From positions 1,054,001 to 1,118,000 of the forward strand of contig NZ_CP015698.1 in the NCBI RefSeq assembly GCF_002163715.1: 64,000 bases of DNA. Direction: 5' to 3'. Origin of the DNA: Curvibacter sp. AEP1-3 (GTDB lineage Bacteria > Pseudomonadota > Gammaproteobacteria > Burkholderiales > Burkholderiaceae_C). The notes under the pieces were generated by a model, which saw only the letters and a list, made by a program, of their open reading frames with translations, ran no database searches and was not told the DNA's origin. Shown piece by piece: positions 27,968 to 35,572 of the stretch; the stretch's first letter is position 1; every line of letters begins with the position of its first letter. The position numbers and the translations under genes are program-made.

Positions 27968-29383
27968 ATGGCCACCGCCCCCACCACCGCACTGGACAAC
28001 ACGGACGAGCACTCCACCACCGCGCTCTACCGTGCGGCCATCGGTGACATCAGCAACGGCTACTACCTGCCCCGCTTTACGCGGTTCGAGGCGGCAGACC
28101 GCCCAGGGCTGAGTTGGAACTGGGCTGCTGCGCTCAACACCCTGAACTGGCTGATGTTCCGCCAGCTCTGGCATGCAGCCCTGGTGTACAGCGGCAGCAT
28201 CGTGGCATTGGCCTTGTTGTTGTTCGGCATCGGCAAGCTGGTGTTCCAGTTTTCGGAAGGCACCCAGTGGGGCCTGCTGGCAGCTTTGGTGGGCTTGGCC
28301 TTTGCAGTGCCCGGCTTGGGTGGCAACGCGCTTTACTACCTGGCCACTCGCCAACGGGTGCAAAACGCCCTCGCCAAAAATCAGACCGTGCCGGAGGCCT
28401 GCGCCCAACTCAGCAAACAGGCCGGTACCCGCAAAGGTTTGATCATCATTGCAGCCTGCAACTTGGCAGTAGCCGCCATCGCTGCCCAGTCGTACGCCAT
28501 GTTTTCCGGCTTTGAGCCCCTGCCGGCGGGCACGCCCGTGGCGGTAATTGCAGCGCCTGAAGGGCGCAATGTGGCGAGTGGCCGGGCGGTAGACGCCACG
28601 GCGGCGGACAGCGCCAAAGCCTCTGCTTCGGTACCTTCGGTGGCGTCATCTGCAGCGGCGCCGGCCAGCTCAACCGCAACGCCTGCAGCCCCTGCGACCA
28701 GTTCCGCTGTAATTGCCGCGAAGCCGCCCACCGAAGCGGCTTCTTCACCCGCAGCCAAGCCCGGGCAGACTGCAGCCAGTGCGCCCGTCCCCGCCGCATC
28801 GACCCCGGCCAGATTGCCCGCTGCCGCAGCCTCTGCAACAGCCGCAAAAGCCCCGGTATCCGCAGCTGCGCCTGCCGTCGCGAACAAGCCTGCGGCCTCC
28901 GCGAGTGCCGTGACTCCTGTACGCCCCGCTCCAACCGCCGCAGCATCTGCCCCGGCCCCGGCCCCGGCGCCAGCCAAGTCCTCCGGTGAAAAAGCTGCCC
29001 CAAAACCATCCGGGCCGGCACCGGTGGCTTTGCGCTCTGCTGCTGCTGAGTCCGCTGCGCGCGAAGTGGCTGCATCCCTGGGACAGTCAGCTCCCGTGGC
29101 ACCAGCCACTCCACGCCCAGCAGCGAGTGCGCCTGCCGAAACGCCGGCTGCGGGTCGCTTCGTGGTGAATGTGGGGCTGTTTGGCGATGCCAACAACGCA
29201 CGCAATGCGCTGGTCAAACTTATGGATGCGGAACTGCCGGTAGTGAGCAAAGAGATCCGCTTCCCCAAAGGCAACCGCACCCGCATCCAGGTGGGTCCGT
29301 TTGATACTTTGGCCGAGGCCGACGCTGCGGCCGACAAGGTGCGCGCTTTGGAGCTGGAAGCCCGCGTCGCCCCCCTGCCCTGA
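27968..29383 (+). CDS. SPOR-domain membrane protein with long Ala/Pro linker
   Basis: A 471 aa protein. The N-terminal ~180 residues are DUF2628-like, with three hydrophobic segments (AALVYSGSIVALALLLFGI; LLAALVGLAFAVPGLGGNALYYL; LIIIAACNLAVAAIAA). A linker of about 200 residues, almost entirely Ala, Pro, Ser and Thr, should span the periplasm. The last ~75 residues form a SPOR domain (RFVVNVGLFGDANNARNALV ... RIQVGPFDTLAEADAAADKV), known to bind denuded glycan strands at division sites. It starts three bases after the transglycosylase gene, which fits a peptidoglycan role because lytic transglycosylases create denuded strands. A partner in septal wall processing is plausible but unproven. 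Confidence 0.82.
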   Translation: MATAPTTALDNTDEHSTTALYRAAIGDISNGYYLPRFTRFEAADRPGLSWNWAAALNTLNWLMFRQLWHAALVYSGSIVALALLLFGIGKLVFQFSEGTQWGLLAALVGLAFAVPGLGGNALYYLATRQRVQNALAKNQTVPEACAQLSKQAGTRKGLIIIAACNLAVAAIAAQSYAMFSGFEPLPAGTPVAVIAAPEGRNVASGRAVDATAADSAKASASVPSVASSAAAPASSTATPAAPATSSAVIAAKPPTEAASSPAAKPGQTAASAPVPAASTPARLPAAAASATAAKAPVSAAAPAVANKPAASASAVTPVRPAPTAAASAPAPAPAPAKSSGEKAAPKPSGPAPVALRSAAAESAAREVAASLGQSAPVAPATPRPAASAPAETPAAGRFVVNVGLFGDANNARNALVKLMDAELPVVSKEIRFPKGNRTRIQVGPFDTLAEADAAADKVRALELEARVAPLP

Positions 29384-29407
29384 GCTCACAGGCAGAGTCC
29401 CTGATTT

Positions 29408-30277
29408 TCAGAAACCGGCAGGGCCGGTGAACTGCTCATGCAGAGCATCCGACCAGTGCTCGATCTCTTCGTCGCTGACGTGCAGGAAGGCCAGACACTC
29501 CGCCCCGTGCAGCTCCCACTCGCGGTTTTCCCGGGACCCTTCATGCAGGGCGACCAGATGTTCCGCGAGCAAGGCCATGGCAACGAGGGTGCGGACCGTG
29601 GATGGAATGTTGTCGTCTTTGAGCACCGTGAAGTCGTGGTGCAGTCGCACGGCGTGGGCCACATCGGGAGAGAGGCGCCACGTCTTGGCGACGATAGCCC
29701 CCACCACCGCATGGTCGGTACGGTGCGCTTCGTTCTCCACCTCGGTTCCGGTTTTTTCCGTCTGCGCCAAGGCATGGGCCAGCGTGGCCTCGTAGCCCTT
29801 GATGCCTTGCAGCATCACCGGGATGCCCACATTGCAAAACAATCCGCAGGTATGGGCAATGTCAGCATTCACGCCATACATCTGCCTCGCGATGTACCCC
29901 ATGGCATAGGCCCGCCGGGTCGACGTTTCCCAAAAGTGTTCGAGCAAGGGCGACTTGACCCGTATGGTCTCGCGCAACAGAAAGCCCGTCAGGATGGACA
30001 CCGTCTGCGAAATCCCTAGTAGCGCCACTGCTTCGGCCACAGTGGCGGCCGGGCGGGACCGGGCATAAATGGGGCTGTTGGCCACCTTGATGAGCGCTGC
30101 CGCCATGGCCACATCGCGCGAAGCAATGCGGGCAATCGTGGCGGGCTCCGGGTCCTCACGGTTCACCTCGACCCGCAAGTCGGACAGCAGCGCCGGGCAG
30201 GGCTGGATGACGATGTCTTTCAGGGGCCCTTCGGCCCGCGCTGTCTCAATTTCGCGGTCAATATCGGCTACGCGCAT
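29408..30277 (-). CDS. HDOD-domain protein
   Basis: A 289 aa cytoplasmic protein with an HDOD domain, a degenerate HD-type fold used in signalling. Seen here are an N-terminal ~30 residue segment, PATIARIASRDVAMAAALIKVANSPIY (about 44-70), TVAEAVALLGISQTVSILTG (about 78-97) and ETSTRRAYAMGYIARQM, with DIAHTCGLFCNVGIPVML replacing the HD-type metal centre. The second half (DHAVVGAIVAKTWRLSPDVAHAVRLHHD) keeps the helical bundle. No receiver, GGDEF or EAL domain is fused. Members often act in motility, biofilm or stress pathways; no target can be named. It is the last gene of a minus-strand series but lies beyond a terminator. Confidence 0.88.
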   Translation of the reverse strand: MRVADIDREIETARAEGPLKDIVIQPCPALLSDLRVEVNREDPEPATIARIASRDVAMAAALIKVANSPIYARSRPAATVAEAVALLGISQTVSILTGFLLRETIRVKSPLLEHFWETSTRRAYAMGYIARQMYGVNADIAHTCGLFCNVGIPVMLQGIKGYEATLAHALAQTEKTGTEVENEAHRTDHAVVGAIVAKTWRLSPDVAHAVRLHHDFTVLKDDNIPSTVRTLVAMALLAEHLVALHEGSRENREWELHGAECLAFLHVSDEEIEHWSDALHEQFTGPAGF

Positions 30278-30318
30278 AGGTGCTCCTTGGTCTGAACATT
30301 ATGCTCAGGACACCCCAT

Positions 30319-30346
30319 AAAAAACGGCCCTCGCGGGCCGTTTTTT
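30319..30346 (-). terminator. Terminator after the alpha-E gene
   Basis: Six A, CGGCCC, a TCGC loop, GGGCCG and six T: a symmetric hairpin that works in either direction. On the minus strand it ends the ATP-grasp/alpha-E transcript before the HDOD gene. Confidence 0.88.
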
Positions 30347-30367
30347 CTATGGGTTTGTCCTATTGCT

Positions 30368-31324
30368 TCAGGTCACTGGAACCAGAAACTCGCGGCTGAT
30401 ATGCGCGCCGAGGTCATTGACCCGGTCCAGGAACTGGGTCAGGTAAGCATGCAGGCCGGTCGCCAGAATTTCGTCGATGCGGCCGTATTGCAACTCAGAG
30501 CGCAGCTTGCCGGCTCGGCGCAAGGTTTCGCTCGCCGGGTTGCTGGCCACGAGGGCAAGGTTACCCACCACTTCATTCAGGCTGGCGTGCAAGGAGCGGG
30601 GCATATCGGATTTGAGAATCAGCAACTCCGCCACGCGCTCAGGCTTGATGACATCGCGGTACACCTTGCGGTAGATCTCAAACGCCGACACGCTGCGCAA
30701 GATGGCGCTCCAGTGGTAGAAGTCGTACTCTTGGTCCTTCTCGCTGGCAGCACCGAAAAAATCACTTTGCACGGCATGGAACTTCACATCCACCAAACGC
30801 GCGGTATTGTCGGCCCGCTCCAGGAAGGTGCCCAAGCGCATGAAGTGCAGGGACTCGTCCATCAGCATGGTGCCCACCGTGACGCCGCGAGAGAGGTGGG
30901 AGCGGAACTTTACCCACTCAAAAAACTGCGAAGGGTCTTTTTCAAAGTCTCCGCTCTTGATCATGCGTTTGACTTCGAGCCAGGTGGTGTTTTGCGTTTC
31001 CCACACCTCGGTGGTCAGCGCTCCGCGCACCGCACGGGCGTTCTCGCGCGCAGCGCTCAGACAAGACATGATGGAAGACGGATTGCTCTCATCCTTGACC
31101 ATGAAGTCCATCACTTCGCGGGCCTGAATTTCGCCATGCCGCTCTTTGTAGGAGTAGAGCAATTCACTGATGGATAGCAAGCCTTGCCAACCCATCTGGG
31201 CCACGGCTTGTGATTGGGGCAGCAGCGATGTCTGGTAGTTCACATCCAGCATGCGCGCAGTATTTTCGGCCCGCTCGGTGTAGCGGGACATCCAGAAAAG
31301 GTGGTCAGCGGTGCGTGACAACAT
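30368..31324 (-). CDS. Alpha-E domain protein (DUF403)
   Basis: A 318 aa all-helical protein of the alpha-E family. The signature MLSRTADHLFWMSRYTERAENTARMLDV opens it (residues 1-28). Family helices include SLHFMRLGTFLERADNTARLVDVKF (about 164-188), SAILRSVSAFEIYRKVY and a C-terminal LHAYLTQFLDRVNDLGAHISREF. It starts 18 bases after the circularly permuted ATP-grasp gene on the same strand, the pairing expected for this family. Comparative genomics has proposed that alpha-E proteins work with ATP-grasp ligases and transglutaminases in a peptide-forming or peptide-tagging system. No activity of its own is known. A paralogue of this domain is fused to an ATP-grasp at about 43.9-44.8 kb. Confidence 0.9.
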   Translation of the reverse strand: MLSRTADHLFWMSRYTERAENTARMLDVNYQTSLLPQSQAVAQMGWQGLLSISELLYSYKERHGEIQAREVMDFMVKDESNPSSIMSCLSAARENARAVRGALTTEVWETQNTTWLEVKRMIKSGDFEKDPSQFFEWVKFRSHLSRGVTVGTMLMDESLHFMRLGTFLERADNTARLVDVKFHAVQSDFFGAASEKDQEYDFYHWSAILRSVSAFEIYRKVYRDVIKPERVAELLILKSDMPRSLHASLNEVVGNLALVASNPASETLRRAGKLRSELQYGRIDEILATGLHAYLTQFLDRVNDLGAHISREFLVPVT

Positions 31325-31342
31325 AGAAAGGTTTCCTCGTCC

Positions 31343-32851
31343 TTAAGCTGACTGTGTTTGCGTCTGGGTAGCGGCTGCAGTGGGTGCAGGCACGTCTTCT
31401 TCCAGAATCCAGGTGTCTTTGGTGCCGCCGCCCTGGCTGCTGTTGACGACCAGCGAGCCTTCTTTCAGCGCTACGCGGGTGAGCCCACCGGGCACCATTT
31501 GCACGGTCTTGCCCGATAGCACATAGGGGCGCAAATCGATGTGGCGTGGGGCAATACCACTCTCCACAAAGGTGGGGCAGCTCGACAAGCTGAGGGTGGG
31601 CTGGGCGATATAGCCGGCGGGGTTAGCCAGCACGGCCTTGCGGAAGTCTTCAATCTCGGCCTTGGTGGCAGCAGGCCCCACCAACATGCCGTAGCCACCG
31701 GCACCGTGCACTTCTTTCACCACCAGGTCTTTCAGGTTGGCCAAGGTGTACGCCAGGTCATCCTTGTTGCGGCACATGTAGGTGGGCACGTTGTTCAGGA
31801 TGGGTTTCTCACCGAGGTAGAACTCGATCATCTTGGGAACGTAGGGGTAAATGGACTTGTCGTCCGCAATGCCGGTACCCACCGCGTTGCAGATAGTCAC
31901 ATTGCCTGCACGGTAGGCATTGATGAGCCCAGCGCAACCCAGCGTGGAGCTGGGACGGAAGACGGTGGGGTCCAGGAAGTCGTCATCCACACGGCGGTAG
32001 ATCACATCCACACGGCGTGGGCCGCGGGTGGTGCGCATGTAGACAAAGTTGTCTTTGACAAACAAGTCTTGCCCCTCGACCAATTCCACCCCCATCTGCT
32101 GGGCGAGGAAGGCGTGCTCAAAGTAAGCACTGTTGTACATGCCGGGCGTGAGCACCACCACGGTGGGCTCGGCGGTGGTGGCAGGGCTGCTCTGGCGCAG
32201 GGTTTCCAGCAGCAAGTCGGGGTAATGGGCCACGGGCGCCACACGGTGGGCTGAAAAAAGATCGGGGAAGAGCCGCATCATCATCTTGCGGTCTTCCAGC
32301 ATGTAGCTCACACCGCTGGGTACGCGCAGGTTGTCTTCGAGCACGTAGTACTCGCCGTTGCCCTTGGCGTCCGGCGCACGCACGATGTCGATGCCGGAAA
32401 TGTGAGAGTAAATCTGGTGCGGCACATCCACCCCCACCATCTCGGGGCGGAACTGAGCGTTGCCCTCAATCTGGTCACGCGGCACGACGCCGGCCTTCAG
32501 AATTTCCTGGTCGTGGTAGATGTCGTGAATGAAGCGGTTGAGCGCATTGACGCGCTGCACCAGCCCCTTTTCCATGCTGGACCACTCGTGGGCCGGAATG
32601 ATGCGGGGAATCAGGTCAAACGGGATCAGGCGCTCGGTGCCCGAGCCGTCCTCGTCTTTTTCGCCGTACACGGCGAAGGTGATGCCCACTCGGCGGAAGA
32701 TCATCTCCGCTTCTTCACGGCGTTTGGCCATCATGTCGCCGGGCTGGCGAGCGAGCCATTCGTCGTAAATCTTGTAGTGGTCTCTTATCTGGCTGCCCTT
32801 GCTGAAAAATTCATAAGGGAGCTGGGTGTACATCTCGTCGAATTTCTGCAT
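31343..32851 (-). CDS. Circularly permuted ATP-grasp protein, split form
   Basis: A 502 aa cytoplasmic protein of the circularly permuted type 2 ATP-grasp family (DUF404/DUF407), predicted to form amide bonds using ATP. Motifs: YHDQEILKAGVVPRDQIEGN (about 113-132), ISGIDIVRAPDAKGNGEYYVLEDNLRVPSGVSYML (about 152-186, in which the EDNLRxPSGVSY piece is diagnostic), VDVIYRRVDDDFLDP, STLGCAGLINAYRAGNV and LVVKEVHGAGGYGMLVGP (about 382-399), the phosphate-binding Gly-rich loop. All look intact. It is followed by an alpha-E gene and lies 60 bases downstream of comEC on the same strand. The divergent large transglutaminase gene completes the usual module. The acceptor substrate is unknown. Confidence 0.92.
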   Translation of the reverse strand: MQKFDEMYTQLPYEFFSKGSQIRDHYKIYDEWLARQPGDMMAKRREEAEMIFRRVGITFAVYGEKDEDGSGTERLIPFDLIPRIIPAHEWSSMEKGLVQRVNALNRFIHDIYHDQEILKAGVVPRDQIEGNAQFRPEMVGVDVPHQIYSHISGIDIVRAPDAKGNGEYYVLEDNLRVPSGVSYMLEDRKMMMRLFPDLFSAHRVAPVAHYPDLLLETLRQSSPATTAEPTVVVLTPGMYNSAYFEHAFLAQQMGVELVEGQDLFVKDNFVYMRTTRGPRRVDVIYRRVDDDFLDPTVFRPSSTLGCAGLINAYRAGNVTICNAVGTGIADDKSIYPYVPKMIEFYLGEKPILNNVPTYMCRNKDDLAYTLANLKDLVVKEVHGAGGYGMLVGPAATKAEIEDFRKAVLANPAGYIAQPTLSLSSCPTFVESGIAPRHIDLRPYVLSGKTVQMVPGGLTRVALKEGSLVVNSSQGGGTKDTWILEEDVPAPTAAATQTQTQSA

Positions 32852-32910
32852 GTAAAAGACCTCTCTGATTACCTCTTATGCAAACTTCGGGCCACAGCGC
32901 CGATGCACCA

Positions 32911-35415
32911 CTATGGCACATCATGAGCCCAATAATGCCGCTCGTCTTCCCGCATACACGCCACATTTTGGGGCTCTGCAGAGCGCCAGCGAGCCGCACC
33001 ACAACGGGGCGACAACACCAAATGGGTGCTCAGAGCCGCATAGCGCTCCAGCACCGGCGCGGCCGGGTGGCCGTAGCGGTTGCGATAGCCCGCCTGCACC
33101 AGCGCATGGCGTGGCTGCACCGCCTGCAGGAACTCGGGCGTGCTTGATGTTTTGCTGCCGTGGTGCGGCACCAACAGCACATCGGCTCGCAGCTTGGAAG
33201 CCGTGTGCGGGTCGCCCAACATCTGGAGCTCCTGGGGTGCCTCAATGTCTCCGGTGAGCAAGGCCGTCTGCCTGCCGTTGCTGATGCGCAGCACGCAGGA
33301 CAAGGCATTGGATTTGGGCGGCGGTTGCTGCTCATACGCACCGGCCGGCGGCTGCAGCACCTCGAAGTCCACCCCATCCCACACCCAGCGTTGGCCCGCT
33401 TCACAACGGCTGGACTGGCGCAGTTGCTGCAAGGCATGCTGCGGGTCGATGGAGCTCAGCAGGGCGGCTTGCGGCTGCATCATCAGCACGGCGGCAGCGC
33501 CACCCACATGGTCGGTATCGCGGTGGCTGAGCACCACGGTATCCAGCTGCACATCCAGCGCCTTGAGCAAGGGCAGCAGCACGCGATTACCCGCATCACT
33601 CTCCAGGCTGTAGCGCGGGCCGGCATCGAACAGCAAGGCATGCCTGGCTGTTTGCACCAAGACCGCGTTGCCCTGCCCGATATCCGCCGCCAACAGCGAA
33701 AACTCGCCCTCCGCCGGCAGCGGCGGCCGCCAGAGTAGGCAAGCCAGCACCGGCATCACCCCCATAGCCCGCACTGCCCAAGGCAGGGGCAACACCAGCA
33801 GCACGCCGCCCGCCACCGCCCAGATACCCAATGCGAGGGGCGGCAGGGGAAGATTGAGCGTGGCCCACGGCAAGGCGGCCAATCCATCGAGCGCCGCATA
33901 CAGCAGCGCTACGGCTCCGGTGGCCGCTGTCCACACCTCCGACCACAACACGCCGGCCAGGGACAAAGGAGTGATCACCAACGTGACCCAGGGAATGGCA
34001 AATGCATTCGCCACCAGACCCACCAAGGACACCTGTCCGAACCACAGCAAGACCAACGGCGCCAGCGCGAGGGTGATCACCCACTGCTCGCGCCACATTC
34101 CGCAAACGGAGTGCAGAAATTGGGCCCACGCCCTCTGCGGGGCTGCTATTCCGGATTCGTGGCCATTTTGACCTCTGGCGCCCGTGGAATCTGCGCGAGC
34201 AGCTCCTGAATTCGTAGCAACAGAGCTGACGAACAAGATGCCTACCGCCACAAAACTCAACCAGAAACCGGCCTGCAACATAGCCCAAGGGTCCCACATC
34301 AGCACCACCACCGCCGTCCACAGCGCAACCCACGGCCACGGCCAGCGCACGCCCAATACACGCAGGAAAACCACCATGGCCAGCATCAGACACGTGCGCT
34401 GCGCCGGCACACCCCAGCCCGAAATCAGCGCGTAGGCACTTGCGAGGGCCACGCCCAGCAGCCAACCGGCATGGGCTGCAGGCAAGCGGTTACACAGCCA
34501 AGTCGAGCGCCGCCACCAACGGCCTGCCAGCAGGGTAGCCGCCCACGCAAACATGGTGATGTGCATGCCCGAAATGCTGACCAAGTGCGACACCCCGGTC
34601 GCCCGGAACACATCCCAGTCATTGCGATCTATGGCCCGCTGGTCGCCCACCACCAGCGCTGCCAGCAATCCGGCAGAGCGGGCATCGGCCACATGGGTGA
34701 GGATGCGCTCCCGCGTCCATTGGCGGGCCAGTGCGACCGGCGCCTGCCAAGTCTGCCCCAGCAACTGCGGCACCGGCGCGCTGGCAGTGGCGCGCACATA
34801 ACCTGTAGCCTGCACGCCCTGCTCCCACAAATAAAGCTCGTAGTCAAACCCATGGGGGTTGGCGCTACCATGCGGCGCTTTCAAGCGAAGTTGCATGCGC
34901 CAGCGCTGGCCGGCCCGCACGTCCACCGGCGGGCGCTGCAGCTCCGGAAGCTGGGCTTGCGCGTTGTAGGCACTGGTGTACCAGCCCAGATCCAACAAAG
35001 CCGGAAGGCGCACGATCTGCCCGTCCAATGTCGCCTCCTCAGGCGCGAAGCGGAAGCGCACCCCCGCCTCGGTGGTCTGCGGCATGTCAGCCACCACCCC
35101 GGTCACCCACACATCGCGCCCTTCGAGCGCCGGATTCAGGGCTTGGCTCACAAACACCACCGCCCGCACACCGGTGAGGCCCCAGGCAAACGCAAGCCCA
35201 GCGATCAGCACTAGGCATTGCACCCTTATGTTTGCTATTTTTTTGGTAGCTACCCGCGCATAGAGTACGGGCGCTAGCAGTACAAATGCGGCATAAACCC
35301 ACCATGCTGCCAATGCGGCCTGCTGCAGCTGCAAAGCGATGCCGGCCAACAGGCCCGCACCAAGCGCGAGGCCGGTGCGGGACCCTCCAGCCAGTCGGGG
35401 TGCCGCTGCATACAT
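32911..35415 (-). CDS. comEC: ComEC/Rec2 competence DNA channel protein
   Basis: Inner-membrane channel for single-stranded DNA uptake in natural transformation (834 aa). N-terminal hydrophobic segments and a DUF4131-like OB region (RGQ-type KAPHGSANPHGFDYELYLW near 205-225) come first. The Competence domain follows with the typical VSHLVSISGMHITMFAW (near 280) and SGWGVPAQRTCLMLAMVV. The C-terminal metallo-beta-lactamase-like domain has GQGNAVLVQTARHALLFDAG and VVLSHRDTDHVGGAAAVL (HxDxDH) plus LLVPHHGSKTSSTPEFL, so its metal ligands look intact. A dispersed repeat lies in frame near residues 46-61. It precedes the ATP-grasp and alpha-E genes on the same strand; no other transformation gene is adjacent. 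Confidence 0.93.
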   Translation of the reverse strand: MYAAAPRLAGGSRTGLALGAGLLAGIALQLQQAALAAWWVYAAFVLLAPVLYARVATKKIANIRVQCLVLIAGLAFAWGLTGVRAVVFVSQALNPALEGRDVWVTGVVADMPQTTEAGVRFRFAPEEATLDGQIVRLPALLDLGWYTSAYNAQAQLPELQRPPVDVRAGQRWRMQLRLKAPHGSANPHGFDYELYLWEQGVQATGYVRATASAPVPQLLGQTWQAPVALARQWTRERILTHVADARSAGLLAALVVGDQRAIDRNDWDVFRATGVSHLVSISGMHITMFAWAATLLAGRWWRRSTWLCNRLPAAHAGWLLGVALASAYALISGWGVPAQRTCLMLAMVVFLRVLGVRWPWPWVALWTAVVVLMWDPWAMLQAGFWLSFVAVGILFVSSVATNSGAARADSTGARGQNGHESGIAAPQRAWAQFLHSVCGMWREQWVITLALAPLVLLWFGQVSLVGLVANAFAIPWVTLVITPLSLAGVLWSEVWTAATGAVALLYAALDGLAALPWATLNLPLPPLALGIWAVAGGVLLVLPLPWAVRAMGVMPVLACLLWRPPLPAEGEFSLLAADIGQGNAVLVQTARHALLFDAGPRYSLESDAGNRVLLPLLKALDVQLDTVVLSHRDTDHVGGAAAVLMMQPQAALLSSIDPQHALQQLRQSSRCEAGQRWVWDGVDFEVLQPPAGAYEQQPPPKSNALSCVLRISNGRQTALLTGDIEAPQELQMLGDPHTASKLRADVLLVPHHGSKTSSTPEFLQAVQPRHALVQAGYRNRYGHPAAPVLERYAALSTHLVLSPRCGAARWRSAEPQNVACMREDERHYWAHDVP
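35234..35277 (+). repeat. Dispersed palindromic repeat copy 7, inside comEC
   Basis: GCTATTTTTTTGGTAGCTAC, CCGCGCATAGAGTA and CGGGCGCTAG in order: an excellent match to intergenic copies. comEC runs on the opposite strand and reads it as LAPVLYARVATKKIA near its N-terminus, inside a hydrophobic region. Confidence 0.9.
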
Positions 35416-35572
35416 GCCTTCATGCTAACGCCAGCCACATTGTGGTGTGAAGCACACACAAGGCCCATGGCGCGGACCTTGCTTGGAAAGCCTGTCAAAC
35501 CCGATTGTTAGTATGGGGGCCGTGCTGCAACCGCTGCACGGCGTCCCCTGTGAGATCTACCGAGACCGGCCC

